Positions 17,725 through 27,454 are shown, counted from the first letter of the stretch. The stretch is DNA of 64,000 bases from CBDBND01 sp965207985 (GCA_965207985.1 CBDBND010000032.1:496001-560000), one strand, 5' to 3'. Translations and numbers: made by a program. Notes: generated by a model from the letters alone, not told the origin.

Positions 17725-18392
17725 CAAGGCATCGCTCCCGGAACAGCGTCGGCGGTGGCCCGTTCTTCATCCCAGATTTTGGTGTCGAAATCACGGGCAA
17801 GGTCGTGCACGTGATTCACTCGATAGGCCGTCAATTGAAGCCGCTTGAAGTGACGCGGCGCGTTGTCTTCGGCAAGTGTGAACAATGAAAATTCGTCTCC
17901 CGTGGCCATCTCGACCACCACGTTGGCATGGCCCACGCCCTGATCCTGCCCGGAGGCTTTGATGGCCAGTGCCGTCAACTCGCCGGGCCGGTCGCGCCCG
18001 CCTTTGTGCCAGGCATGCAAGTGCACGGTCACTTCGCCGTCGGTACCGCCGTTGTCGACGCTGGTTTCATAGTTGACGGAGAAACTATAGATGCCCGGGC
18101 ACAAGGGCTTGTACAAAGCGCCGTTCCATTCTCCCGGGTTGGCGTTGACATTGGTGATCTGCCGTCCGGTGAACCACACACGCTGGTGTGGTTCCGTATG
18201 CACCAGGTCACGGGTTTCCACGGAAAATGCGCGAGGCGACCCGGCGCAATGATCGGCCACTTTGTCCGCCGGCACCCGGCCGTATTCGTCCATCAAGCCG
18301 AAGAAAACGAAATCCGGTTCGTCGTCTTGCGCCAACGTTGGTCCAGATATCAAAGCGGCGGTCAGCAGACCGAGCAGAAAAGCGGAACGCAT
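17724..18392 (-). CDS. exported hypothetical protein, possibly C1q/jelly-roll-like
   Basis: 222 aa with a clear signal peptide (cleavage after TLA near residue 21). The middle part (YSFSVNYETS, TVHLHAWHKG, a GHANVVVEMATGDEFSLFTL run, then an LQLTAYRV strand) has the spacing of a C1q/TNF-like beta jelly-roll, but this is pattern reading only. Two cysteines may pair. It is coupled by a TGATG overlap to the di-heme protein, so the two probably act together in the periplasm. Confidence 0.6.
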   Translation of the reverse strand: MRSAFLLGLLTAALISGPTLAQDDEPDFVFFGLMDEYGRVPADKVADHCAGSPRAFSVETRDLVHTEPHQRVWFTGRQITNVNANPGEWNGALYKPLCPGIYSFSVNYETSVDNGGTDGEVTVHLHAWHKGGRDRPGELTALAIKASGQDQGVGHANVVVEMATGDEFSLFTLAEDNAPRHFKRLQLTAYRVNHVHDLARDFDTKIWDEERATADAVPGAMP

Positions 18393-18486
18393 TCCTGTCT
18401 CCTTTTAAATACAAGTTCGATCGTAACATGACGGCCCGCCCCATTAGGGCCAAAACGTCAAGCGGGCCTGTCCGCAATGCGGCAGC

Positions 18487-19386
18487 TTAGTCTTTCCACA
18501 CCCCCGCGCGTTTTAACCGCCGCTCCAGACGGGATTCGCCCGTGTCGTTGACGGGATCGGTGGCAAAGTTGGGATACTCGGCACGGGCCCGCTCCACATA
18601 ATCGCGCGGCAGATCGTCCAGGGATTGGACCTTGTAATACTCCACATGCCACAGCACCTGGCCCAGCTCCGGGTCGTCCATGCCTACGTTGGGCATTTCC
18701 GGCATGAGGATCTGCCCCGCGCCATGGGACGGCACCCAGTCCAGGCTGTCGTCCATCACGTCCGACAGCCGCGCAAAGTGCGTGTTGTCTTGGTTATAGG
18801 GCCGGCGCACCAGCGGCTCGGGCCAGCGGGTCTTGGAATGAAAGGCCAGCGAGTCGCCCACCACATTGATGTCGAAGTCCATGACGGAAAACTGGTTGTA
18901 GTAGTCGGGAAAGACCTTCTCGATGATGTTGTGGGACCAGCCCCGCCGTGAGAGCACTTGAACGTCCGGCACCCGGTTGAAGTTGGGCCGGGGCACGGTG
19001 GTCTTGCCGGTGATGGGATTGGTGAACTCCTCCAGCATCTCGTCCGTTTCGTGGTCGGTAAAAAACGTAACGAAAGACTTGGTGCGGATGAACGATCCGT
19101 CGTCCTGTGGCCGCCACCACTGATGTTCGCAGCCCTTGAACCGCACCAGCGGAACCGGGGACTCAGGATATTTGAACGCATAAAGCACGCCCCGGGTGCG
19201 CCAGATGATGGTCTGCTCCGTGACCGCGCCCCCTTGCCGGGCGATGGCCCAGACGCGCTCCTCTTCCGTCCAGGTAGAGGGATCGACGGACGTGGGTTTG
19301 GTCGCAGCGGTTGCTGTGCCAGCTGTTGTGGACAAAGCGCCGGCAGCGGAGGCGGCGAGAAAAGTGCGGCGGTTGACGTCGGTCAT
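18487..19386 (-). CDS. Tat-exported DUF1838 family protein (copy 3)
   Basis: 299 aa from an ATG at 19386 with GGGAGA upstream. The twin-arginine leader has RR at residues 5-6 and an Ala/Gly hydrophobic stretch ending GTATAA. The body shows DUF1838 features such as FTNPITGK and aromatic-rich blocks, but it is more divergent than copies 1 and 2. It follows copy 4 on the same strand with 62 bp between them, forming a second DUF1838 pair. Function unknown. Confidence 0.8.
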   Translation of the reverse strand: MTDVNRRTFLAASAAGALSTTAGTATAATKPTSVDPSTWTEEERVWAIARQGGAVTEQTIIWRTRGVLYAFKYPESPVPLVRFKGCEHQWWRPQDDGSFIRTKSFVTFFTDHETDEMLEEFTNPITGKTTVPRPNFNRVPDVQVLSRRGWSHNIIEKVFPDYYNQFSVMDFDINVVGDSLAFHSKTRWPEPLVRRPYNQDNTHFARLSDVMDDSLDWVPSHGAGQILMPEMPNVGMDDPELGQVLWHVEYYKVQSLDDLPRDYVERARAEYPNFATDPVNDTGESRLERRLKRAGVWKD

Positions 19387-19448
19387 GGCGGGTCTCCCGT
19401 TAGTGGGAGACCCAGTGTACCTCAATCAAGCCAAAGGAAAGGAAGCCC

Positions 19449-20564
19449 CTAAATCCCAGCCCCCACGTTGGCGGCCTGGCCGGTCGGCGGCGGGATGACG
19501 TCGTCCTTGCGCCGGTCCTTCCATTCGTAATCGGGATTTTCCGGCGGGATGTCCTGGCGGTAGCTTTCCCAGGTGCCCACCCGGTCGTTGCGGATGGGCC
19601 AGTCGTCGGGGAGGGTGAGAAATTCCGGCGCGTGCTTTTCGATGTAGGCCAGCACCTTGGGCCGTACCGCTTGCGCGCCCGGCAGGCCTTTATGGCTGAA
19701 CATGCGCCCGAAGATGATGCCATCTTCGTATTCGTGCCCGCCCATTTTCATCCACGGCCACCAATTGCATTGGCGCGAGAACCCACCGCGGAAGCGGGAC
19801 GCTGGGATGCTGCGGTCTTCCAGTTCGTCCCGGTCCACATAAAAAACAAAATGCTCCGAGGGTGTGATGGTCTTGCCGGTGGACGACTTGGGCCAGTCTT
19901 CCGGTGCAACCGGGTTGGTGTACTCGTGGGTGTAGTCCCAGGAGAGCAGGAGATCGTTACCGAACTGATCGAACGGCAGAATGAACGGATATTCGCCGTT
20001 CTCATCGGGGAACACGGTGCCTTCGTTCATCAGCGTCGGTGCGTCGCCCACTTCACCCATGACGAATTTGGGAATCTGCGTGCCGAGCCGGCCGCCCAAC
20101 AGGTTGTTGTAGAAGTGATAGACCTCCACCGTTTCGCCGGTGAAGGGATTGTCCCAGGTCTCAAGCACATCGCCCGTTTCCAAGTCGGTGAAGTAGCCGG
20201 TCTCCCGCGACTTGATGTTGAGGAAGCCGTCCGGATCCCACTGGGTTTGCAAACAGCCCGTGCCTTCATACCCAAAGAGAGGGATCATGCGCTTGTTGCC
20301 GATACGGGCGTACATCAGGCCGTAGAACCCGCCGATCACCGGTTGGTCGTAGCCGGCCCAGATCTTGCCGAAGGCCCAGAGGTTATCTTTGGGGTCGGAG
20401 TAATCCAGTCCACCCGGGCGGTTTTGTATGGCGGCCCGTGCGGTTGACGCCATCAGACCGGCGCCCAGTCCAAAGCCAAGCCCGCCAAAAGCAGCAGTAC
20501 CAAGCCCCTTCAAGACGGACCTGCGGTCGGTAGCGAGATCGGTGACAAAATTCGGTGGCAACAT
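19449..20564 (-). CDS. Tat-exported DUF1838 family protein (copy 4)
   Basis: 371 aa, the longest DUF1838 copy here. The start ATG at 20564 has GGAGGG a few bases upstream. Twin-arginine leader with RR at residues 14-15 followed by a Gly-rich hydrophobic region ending TARA. Diagnostic blocks include WDNPFTGETVEVYHFY, EDWPKSSTGKT and CNWWPWMKMGG. It lies directly downstream of a truncated insertion sequence, so its native promoter may have been replaced. Function unknown. Confidence 0.83.
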   Translation of the reverse strand: MLPPNFVTDLATDRRSVLKGLGTAAFGGLGFGLGAGLMASTARAAIQNRPGGLDYSDPKDNLWAFGKIWAGYDQPVIGGFYGLMYARIGNKRMIPLFGYEGTGCLQTQWDPDGFLNIKSRETGYFTDLETGDVLETWDNPFTGETVEVYHFYNNLLGGRLGTQIPKFVMGEVGDAPTLMNEGTVFPDENGEYPFILPFDQFGNDLLLSWDYTHEYTNPVAPEDWPKSSTGKTITPSEHFVFYVDRDELEDRSIPASRFRGGFSRQCNWWPWMKMGGHEYEDGIIFGRMFSHKGLPGAQAVRPKVLAYIEKHAPEFLTLPDDWPIRNDRVGTWESYRQDIPPENPDYEWKDRRKDDVIPPPTGQAANVGAGI

Positions 20565-20580
20565 GCATCCCTCCTTAAAT

Positions 20581-20746
20581 TGTGGGGCACCTTAGACCGC
20601 GCCCTTTAACGGCCAACACAGATGCCTTCAGCAATGACCGCTGGCCGGTTCTCCATGAGGTGACTTGCTTTTCCGACCCACGCCGGAAACCATAGCGCCG
20701 GAAAAGCGCAGAGGAGGGCGTCCCGCCATGGACCGCAACACCGATA
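20581..20746. other. unassigned sequence between DUF1838 copy 4 and an IS remnant
   Basis: 166 bp of non-IS sequence fused to the broken edge of an IS5-type remnant. Minus-strand frames give short peptides that I could not match to a family. It is probably the stub of a gene cut by the rearrangement that also cut the IS, plus the leader of the DUF1838 gene. Confidence 0.4.
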
Positions 20747-21104
20747 ACCTCCTGCCACGTCCCGTCGTCGCGCCACTTGTAGAAATAGTACTGAACCGAG
20801 CTGCGCGGCGGAAACTCGCCGGGCAGCATGCGCCACTGGCAGCCGCTGCGGGCCATGTACAGGATCGCGGTCATCACTTCCCGCATATCCGTCTTGCGCG
20901 GGCGGCCCAGAGCCCTTGCGGGCGGCATATGGGGTTCGATCACGCACCATTCGGTATCGCTCAGATCGCTTGCGTAGCGGTGCGCCTCGCGCTCATATTT
21001 CTCACGAGTGGCGTCAGTCCACATCTTGTTATCCTCCTTGCTGGCGAACACAACAAGGGAATCACAAGGGACTGATTCCACTCAATTCTTTTTCGGTCAG
21101 GCTC
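20747..21104 (-). mobile_element. IS5-type element remnant (5' part)
   Basis: Matches the first part of the intact element at 48121-49051: one terminal repeat ending GGTCAGGCTC at 21104 and the start of its transposase up to GTWQEV, after which homology stops abruptly at 20747. The rest of the element is missing, so it is immobile. The flanking triplet TTA next to the end agrees with a TNA target. The copy cuts a cytochrome b561 gene. Confidence 0.9.
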
Positions 21105-21453
21105 TTATACCCTTTTATTTCTCATACCGTTGTCGGGCTGGGCGTCCAATTCCGTCCTCGGCGATACGGAGCAGTTCGGTGTGACTGAAATTTGGTTCTT
21201 CGTCTGGGATGTCGTTCCGCCCATCATGCCCCAATTTCCTTTGGAGCATCCTCTCGGTTACGGCACGTTCGCAACCATCCACCGCTACGCCATTTACACC
21301 GGGGGTGTGATCCTCAGCCTGCATTTGCTGGCAGCCATCTGGCATCACTTCCTCCGCAAGGACAATATCTTGTTGCGCATGTGGCCCGCCGGCGCAGTGG
21401 AAGCGGATTGGGAAGAGGTCAAGCCTCTGGAGTCGACGTTGCCGGAACTTTAG
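21105..21453 (+). pseudogene. cytochrome b561 family protein, C-terminal fragment
   Basis: The frame runs without interruption from the IS edge: LLFLIPLSGWAS, then HRYAIYTGGVILSLHLLAAIWHHFLRKDNILLRMWP near the end (residues are given only to show the two transmembrane segments and the histidine-rich end). This is the C-terminal half of a b561-type membrane cytochrome that carries electrons between quinone and periplasmic partners. The N-terminal half with the other heme ligands is not in the window. The loss is explained by insertion of the IS5-type element plus a deletion or rearrangement. Confidence 0.82.
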
Positions 21454-22223
21454 GCGGTAAACGCCAATATCAACTTTGTCAGCTCAATTGGATGCTCGAT
21501 CTGCGGCAGGTGGCCGCAGGCATCGATCATGGAAAGCTGCGCGCCCGGTATGAGTTTGGCCAAGGCTTCGCCGTAGGGCGGCGGAAACACCGGATCGTTG
21601 GCGCCCCAGATAATTTGGGTGGGCACGGTGATGCGGTGCAGCCATTTGTGCAAATGGGGGTCATGGAAGCGGGGATTCCAGCACAGCAGTCTGGTGGTTT
21701 CTTCATTCTTGGCAGCAATGGCGTCCTGTTCCGGCGTCGTCGGCATGGCCAGCAGTTTTTCGGCAATGGCGTCGTCGTGAATGATGGTGCGGAAGCGGGT
21801 TTCCTTATCCCAGCTGAACAGATCCCCCATGGCGACGTCGGGGAGGTTGATCCCCGCCGCGCCCAACAGCGACAAACGATCGATCCGTTCCGTCGAACGG
21901 ACGGCAATCTCCAGGGCGATCCAGCCGCCGAGGGATTGGCCGATGACGTGGACGCTCTTGAGGTCCAGCGCTTCGAGAAAATCCAAATAGAAAAAAGCCA
22001 TGTCGTGAATGGTCTCAAGCCAGTCCGGTGAATCACTGGCGCCGAAGCCGGGATGGTCGGGCACGATCACATCATGACTTTCGGTGAAACCCTCCATAAA
22101 GGCGAGCGCCGTGCCCGCGCCGCCGGCGCCGTGGAGAAACAACAGCGGTTGGCCGCTGCCACCCCGACGGTATGAAATGGATGCATCGTTGATCTCGATA
22201 GATTGGGTTTGCAGGGCTGACAT
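21450..22223 (-). CDS. alpha/beta hydrolase
   Basis: 257 aa with a complete triad: Ser97 in GQSLGG, Asp210 in WGANDP and His238 in CGHLPQ. The HGAGG segment near residue 31 forms the oxyanion loop. This matches the meta-cleavage product hydrolase/haloperoxidase-like group. No signal peptide. It starts 5 bp after the stop of an MFS transporter on the same strand, suggesting uptake then hydrolysis. Its last bases overlap the end of the b561 fragment convergently. Confidence 0.86.
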   Translation of the reverse strand: MSALQTQSIEINDASISYRRGGSGQPLLFLHGAGGAGTALAFMEGFTESHDVIVPDHPGFGASDSPDWLETIHDMAFFYLDFLEALDLKSVHVIGQSLGGWIALEIAVRSTERIDRLSLLGAAGINLPDVAMGDLFSWDKETRFRTIIHDDAIAEKLLAMPTTPEQDAIAAKNEETTRLLCWNPRFHDPHLHKWLHRITVPTQIIWGANDPVFPPPYGEALAKLIPGAQLSMIDACGHLPQIEHPIELTKLILAFTA

Positions 22224-22228
22224 TTGGC

Positions 22229-23587
22229 TTACTCACCCGCTTCGACTGTTTGTGCCTGGATCGCCGGCGTTCCCGCCACAAAACGGACCGACAAGGCGAT
22301 GCACAACAGCACAGCATTGGCGATGCCCATCATGACGAAAGGCCCAGCCGGCATCCATGTATCAAACAGAAATCCACCAACCTTAGCCGCGCTTAAAATA
22401 CCGATGGCCCCAAAGAATCCGAACACACCGATGATGGCGCCCCGGTGTTCCTTGGGCGCTTCCTGGGCAATGAGGGCTTGCGCGGCCAGCACGGCGTTCA
22501 CTTCGCCCATACCAAGGATAATGGCGGCGAGGTACATGACATTTTGGGTGGGGTCGGCGATGGCGCCGAGGGAGAGATATCCAACCGCAGCCAGCCCCAT
22601 GGCGATGCACAGCGCGGTGACACGGTTGAACCGGTCGATGATCACACCGGCGCAGGGCGCCCACAGCACAGCAACGATCTGAACCACGCCGAAAAATTTA
22701 CCGCCTTCGGCTAAGGCTTCCGCTGCTGTGTAGCCGTTGGCAATGCCCGCTTGAACAAGCCATAAAGAGAAAAAGGTGCTGACCACCGTCAAATCACCCC
22801 GCGATACACCGGCCGCGACGTAGGCGAGAGCGATGCGAGGATTCCGTGCCGCAGCGATGCCAATCTTAAACTTATCGATCACCGGTTCGTGTTCCCGGCG
22901 CGCCACCGGCGTACCGCCTTTTAATCCAAGCCTGAGAATAACGGAGTTGATCAGGCAAATGGATGCATAGGTCCAAAATGCGAACTGACCTGCGGATACG
23001 GGATCAGCGCCCATCCCTGCGTAAAAGGCAGGCATCTTGGTACCAAAAAAGACAACCGCCACAACACCGAGACCCTGCAACAAACCACAGACGCCTATGA
23101 GCCGGCCGCGCCACGGATCCTGTGGATAGTCCGCCTGCACGGTGGCAATCATGGCGGTGTTGCAGGCGACACCGATGGCAAACACCATGCGGTATAAAGT
23201 GAGCTCTTCGACGCTTTGCGCTGTCGGGTAAAGCATGTAACCGAGGAACAAGAAAAAGAACCCGGCCGCGTAAATGGGACGCCGGCCAATCCGGTCTGAC
23301 AAAACCCCCAAGGGGCTGATCAAAAGAATGATCACGATTTCAGCGTAGAAGACCAAGTCGCCGGACAGGGTGCCTTGCGCGTCTTGAGGAATGCCGAGAA
23401 TTTCGTTGAACACATAAGGCTGACTGACGCTCAGGAACACTGAGCTGGCGATGGTCATGGCCGAGGCGTACAGAAGGGTATAGATATTGAGCCGGCTGAT
23501 GCTGGGCTCACACCAGACTTCAAAGTTGAGGGGTTTTACGCGAATGCCGTCCCGGTTGGGTTCGGCGGTAACGGTCCTTCCGGCCAC
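22229..23587 (-). CDS. MFS transporter
   Basis: 452 aa with about 12 transmembrane helices and the family loop motif SDRIGRRP after helix 2. A GMGEVNAVLAAQALIAQEAP segment lies in the C-terminal half. It is probably a uptake or export carrier for an organic compound; it is co-transcribed with the alpha/beta hydrolase 5 bp downstream. Subfamily not determined. Confidence 0.85.
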   Translation of the reverse strand: MAGRTVTAEPNRDGIRVKPLNFEVWCEPSISRLNIYTLLYASAMTIASSVFLSVSQPYVFNEILGIPQDAQGTLSGDLVFYAEIVIILLISPLGVLSDRIGRRPIYAAGFFFLFLGYMLYPTAQSVEELTLYRMVFAIGVACNTAMIATVQADYPQDPWRGRLIGVCGLLQGLGVVAVVFFGTKMPAFYAGMGADPVSAGQFAFWTYASICLINSVILRLGLKGGTPVARREHEPVIDKFKIGIAAARNPRIALAYVAAGVSRGDLTVVSTFFSLWLVQAGIANGYTAAEALAEGGKFFGVVQIVAVLWAPCAGVIIDRFNRVTALCIAMGLAAVGYLSLGAIADPTQNVMYLAAIILGMGEVNAVLAAQALIAQEAPKEHRGAIIGVFGFFGAIGILSAAKVGGFLFDTWMPAGPFVMMGIANAVLLCIALSVRFVAGTPAIQAQTVEAGE

Positions 23588-23806
23588 GGGTGGTCTCCCC
23601 CTGTTTCTTTGTTTAACCTTTTACGCGGTCAAAGACTGACCGGGAACACCCCTTATCGCAAGCCATCTGACTGTGTCGTGACCGGTCATATAGGATTACA
23701 AAAACTGGGGATATTGTCGCAGAACCCACTGGCGACCAAGCCGCAGTCCCTTTATCCGCACCGTCAATTGGGCTAGAACCCTCGGGCTCAACCGCAAGGA
23801 TTGAAA

Positions 23807-24271
23807 ATGACCGCGAACGGGCCTGACAATTGGGACGACGTTCCCCCGCCGCCGTTGACTCACTCTCGCCTGTGCCCGGTGTTTCTGGCCTTAGGCTGGG
23901 TTTGTATGGGGCTTGGTATTGTCGGTGCGTTTGTGCCCGGTCTGCCCACCACGGTTTTTCTCATTGTGGCATTGTGGGCCTTCACCAAAAGCCCCGACCG
24001 TTTGCGCTGGTGGCTGTGGACTCATCCGAAGTTTGGCCCGCCCTTGAGAGCCTGGCACCTTCATCGGGTCATTTCGCCGCCGGCGAAAGCGGCAGCTGTG
24101 GTTATGATGATGATCAGCGTAGCCATCGTCGCTGTGTCTGCATCGAGTTGGCAGGCACCGGTGATTCTGGCGGTGGTGTTGGTACCGATCGCGGTCTGGA
24201 TTGTCACCCGGCGGAGCGCAGTGCCGCAGGTGAATGCCAAAGATGCGGATACCGCGCCGTCCGACGCTTAA
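23807..24271 (+). CDS. DUF454 family inner-membrane protein (YbaN-like)
   Basis: 154 aa. The ATG at 23807 is preceded by AAGGA at the right distance. The typical DUF454 pattern is present: LGWVCMGLGIVGAFVPGLPT in the first helix pair, then WAFTKSP and a C-terminal pair of helices. Role unknown in all bacteria. It faces the flagellar region convergently. Confidence 0.85.
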   Translation: MTANGPDNWDDVPPPPLTHSRLCPVFLALGWVCMGLGIVGAFVPGLPTTVFLIVALWAFTKSPDRLRWWLWTHPKFGPPLRAWHLHRVISPPAKAAAVVMMMISVAIVAVSASSWQAPVILAVVLVPIAVWIVTRRSAVPQVNAKDADTAPSDA

Positions 24272-24281
24272 CGTAAGTGGG

Positions 24282-25623
24282 CTAAGCCCACACACCATCC
24301 CGTTCCAGTTTTTTGGGCTCGTTTGCAGTGATGGGATCGGCAAATTTTTTCGTCACCTGAAAAGTAAGGCCACCCTTAAGGCCTACGGCTTCGTTGGTGG
24401 TAACAAACAGGCCGGTCAGATCGCGACGCATGTCTTCGTCCAGCGCTTCGTGGCTGCGTATCACCAGGTCAAAGTTTTTTGAATCCTCGTGGATCATGCC
24501 GTCCAACTGCAGCTCACCGAGGCGAGACAAATCTAGATCCACCAGAAAACGAAGTCCCTTGCCGTTGCCCTGCGTGGCTTTGTCATCCTCATCATCGGCA
24601 GACTCTTCGCGCCGGGTGATGAGATTGATTTTCTCCACCTGTCCGTTGGCTTTCCAGGGAATAGGTGTGGAGCGCCACTCCCCTGAAGTCTCGCGAGTCT
24701 GCGCACTTAGTTGTGCCACTTCGCCCGAGATTGCCCGCGCCAAATGAGCGCCACGCGGTCCGGACCGCTCCAAGGCACGAAGGTTATTGTCACCCGGCCA
24801 CTGACGCAGATCGCCGCTGCGCATGGCTTGGAAAAACGACAAGGCGGCAACGACGGATCTTGGTCCACCGTCGGGCAATGTGTTGGCCAGCATCTGTGCC
24901 GCCTGAGGGTCGGCCCGTTGCAGAACCTGCAAAGCTTCCGTGAACGCCGGCCAGGTCATCGCACCGGCTGCGAATGGCAACGTTCCCGCGGAAGCAGGTG
25001 GCGGCGCGGCGGTAGGTGCACCGGCAGCGGCACTTTCGGCCCGCGGGGCAGACTGAGTGATCACTTCCAGATTGACGATGGTGCCCGGCGTTAAATTGGC
25101 CCGGCTGTGGCTGTGTTTGTCCTTGTGGTTGGGACGATGACGGTTGTGGTTGCGCCGATGGTTGCTGCGGTGGCGGCGGACTCTGTTGTGGTGTTTGCGG
25201 CGCCGGTTGCTGTGATTGCGCTTGTTGCGGTGTCTGAGGAGCGGGTTGTGGCGCAGGCTGTGGCGTCTGTGATTGAGCAGGCGCTTGTGGCTGAGTAGGT
25301 GCTTGCGTCTGTTGTGGTGCAGGATTTGAAGGTGCAGGCGAAGGCGGCGGCGTTTGTGGTTGGGTTTGTGCGGTAGACACCCTTTGCGCGGTCGCCGCTT
25401 CTAAACGCGCAACATTCACCGCAGTCTGAGCCACTTGAACAGCGGCGCGGCCACCAGCCGACGAGGGCTGGGGTGGCGGCAAGACGGTTCCTTCGACGCG
25501 CGTGCCCGCCGCCTGACGAAGCAGCTCTATGGTGGGCTCCCTGATAACCGCAGTCGTTGCGGTCTGGACCGCTGCCGGCTGTGGCTGTGGTGTCTGGACA
25601 CCCGGTGGTGGAACCGTAGACAC
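24282..25623 (-). pseudogene. FliK-like flagellar hook-length control protein, frameshifted
   Basis: Starts at GTG 25623, 1 bp after the flhG stop. The N-terminal half is extremely Pro/Gln-rich, as in FliK linkers. At about 25100 the frame breaks; removing one G from the minus-strand GGG joins QPQP to ANLTPGTIVNLEV and the frame then runs on to 24282. The C-terminal part contains a FLVDLDLSRLGELQLDG strand pattern like the FliK C-terminal domain. FliK measures hook length and switches export substrate. The assignment rests on layout and a weak domain match; the frameshift is directly visible unless it is an assembly error. Confidence 0.7.
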
Positions 25624-25624
25624 G

Positions 25625-26452
25625 CTACTCCGCGATCAACCTTTCGGCGATCGCCTCCACGTCAATGGCCGCCTCCGAGGTCGGTGACCGGGTCAAAATA
25701 GGAGTCTGATTGCGAATGGTATCGCGCACCCGGGCATCCCGGCGCACGATCCCGGCTAAGGGAGGAGAAATTTTGAGGAACCCCTGGCAGGCTTTGAACA
25801 GTGTCTGATAGGTCCGCTCCCCTTCCCGGGTCGAATTGGAGGCGTTGACGACGATGCGAATGTCTAAATTGGGGCGCTCAAGGGCCGTGACTTTGACAAA
25901 AGCGTAAGCATCGGTCAGGGACGTGGGTTCGTCGCTGGTAACGACGAGAACCGTATCGGCGCTTCGGGCCAATTGACGCACGGATTTTTCCACACCTGCA
26001 CCTAGGTCGAGAATGACCCGGTCGTAGCGGGACGCCATCAGTGACAAGTCTTCGCCGAGGATCTGCAAACGGGACAATGGAATGTTGGCCAAGCTGCCGG
26101 ATCCGGACCGACCGGCAATGACATCGAAGCCCCCTTGTTCGTAATGCATCGACGCCTGATTGAGAGACAGTTTGCCGGCAATGACGCTGCCCAAATCATA
26201 GTGGGGCATCAGGCCCAGTTGGATATCCACGTTGGCCAGTCCCAAGTCACCATCGAACAGAAGAACGCGATTTCCCCGGCGGGCCAAGGCATGACTTAAC
26301 GTGATCGAGAAAAAGGTTTTGCCAACACCGCCTTTACCCGATGCCACCGCGACAATGCGGCCACGGCGGGCAGAAACCGCGGGCTGCCCGGCAAGGGTCG
26401 GCGTTTGATCTCCGGCGGGCGGTTGTGAAGACGGCGGCAAATCAGAATTCAT
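25625..26452 (-). CDS. flhG: FlhG/FleN-type MinD-like ATPase
   Basis: 275-aa ParA/MinD-family ATPase with the deviant Walker A SGKGGVGKT at residues 38-46, the DGDLGLANVDIQLGL block and a later LDLGAGV Walker B. It controls flagellum number and place by acting on the GTPase FlhF. The ATG at 26452 overlaps the flhF stop (TGATG), so the two were coupled. The gene itself is intact, although its upstream partner genes are destroyed, so its transcription is uncertain. Confidence 0.9.
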   Translation of the reverse strand: MNSDLPPSSQPPAGDQTPTLAGQPAVSARRGRIVAVASGKGGVGKTFFSITLSHALARRGNRVLLFDGDLGLANVDIQLGLMPHYDLGSVIAGKLSLNQASMHYEQGGFDVIAGRSGSGSLANIPLSRLQILGEDLSLMASRYDRVILDLGAGVEKSVRQLARSADTVLVVTSDEPTSLTDAYAFVKVTALERPNLDIRIVVNASNSTREGERTYQTLFKACQGFLKISPPLAGIVRRDARVRDTIRNQTPILTRSPTSEAAIDVEAIAERLIAE

Positions 26453-26856
26453 CAAGACACCTCAGTTCTTGGGTCTATGCTGTTCCCTGGGGGGGGTTCA
26501 GGCGAGCCGCTTTCTTCAAAGCGTGCCGGTTGCAGGTCTTCGTCTGGCGGCAAAATCATACGCGCCATGGATACAGGATTGATGGCGCAAAGTCCCGTCG
26601 CCACATGCGGGTTCAAACTGACTTCACTGAACATCAGTTGACCCGCATCGGCAGCGGCGAAAATGGCACCTAAGCGGCGGGTCATGTCCAAACGGGTCGC
26701 GAGGATGCGGGTCGCGCCGCAGGCTGAGAAGGATTCACCGATGTCAGCCGCTTCGCCTGCATCACCGCCCGCTGCTAGCACCAATATGGGTTCCACGTCG
26801 GCGCTCCGGGTGAGCGCTTTGAGGTAATCCATGTCGTGGTGGCTGAACGGGTTACG
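26452..26856 (-). pseudogene. flhF: flhF, C-terminal piece
   Basis: Encodes the end of the SRP-type GTPase FlhF: RNPFSHHDMDYLKALTRS, then FSACGATRILATRLDMTRRLG and VSLNPHVATGLCAINPVS. The frame opens exactly at 26856, where the sequence turns into flhA in the opposite direction. It has no start codon of its own other than an internal ATG at 26832. It matches the point where the N-terminal piece (29469-30105) stops. Confidence 0.9.
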
Positions 26857-27454
26857 GACCAGATTAAGAGTCTGCGCCGCGCCTTGGCCACAGACATGGG
26901 TTTTGTCATGCCGTCCGTGCGCATTCAGGACAACATGCAGCTGCCGGCGAACTCATATTCCATTTATGTCAAAGAGGTGGAGGCTGGCCGCGGCGATCTC
27001 AGGCCCAACATGCTGCTGGTGATGGATCCACGCGGCGAAGAGATCTCCCTGCCGGGCGAACGCACCCGCGAACCGACGTTCGGTCTGCCGGCTTTGTGGA
27101 TCGACCCCGCCAACCGGGAAGAAGCCCTCTTCCGCGGATATACAGTGGTCGATCCGCCAACGGTGATTACCACACATCTCACCGAAGTTGTGCGTGACAA
27201 CATGCAAGAACTGTTGTCATACAGCGAAACTCAGAAACTGCTTGATGAGTTGGACAAAGAACAGCAGAAACTCATCGCTGAAATCGTACCCAGCCAAATC
27301 AGCGTTGCCGGCATTCAACGGGTCTTGCAGAACCTTATTTCGGAGCGGATCTCCATTCGCGACCTTCCCACCATTCTGGAGGGAGTTGCCGAAGCTTGTG
27401 CTGCGACACGCAATGTCATGCAAATTAGCGAGCACGTAAGAACGCGGTTATCTA
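26857..27454 (+). pseudogene. flhA: flhA, cytoplasmic-domain piece
   Basis: Encodes part of the cytoplasmic domain of the flagellar export gate FlhA, beginning DQIKSLRRALATDMG and running through VRIQDNMQLPANSYSIYVK and the PSQISVAGIQRVLQNLI helix to the IS insertion site. FlhA forms the nonameric gate of the flagellar type III export apparatus. The segment is inverted relative to the membrane-domain piece at 30106-31289. Confidence 0.93.

Noticed and set aside
25107..25298. Plus-strand frame of valine/alanine repeats in the FliK-like region
   Set aside because: It is the complement of the Pro/Gln-rich coding stretch, not a membrane protein gene.
25081..25420. Repetitive CAA/CCA-type DNA as a CRISPR or satellite array
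   Set aside because: The repetition follows codons of a Pro/Gln-rich protein, with irregular units and no spacers.
26832..26836. Short genes starting at 26832 (minus) and 26836 (plus) as a divergent pair
   Set aside because: Their products are the ends of FlhF and FlhA; the divergent look is produced by inversion A.
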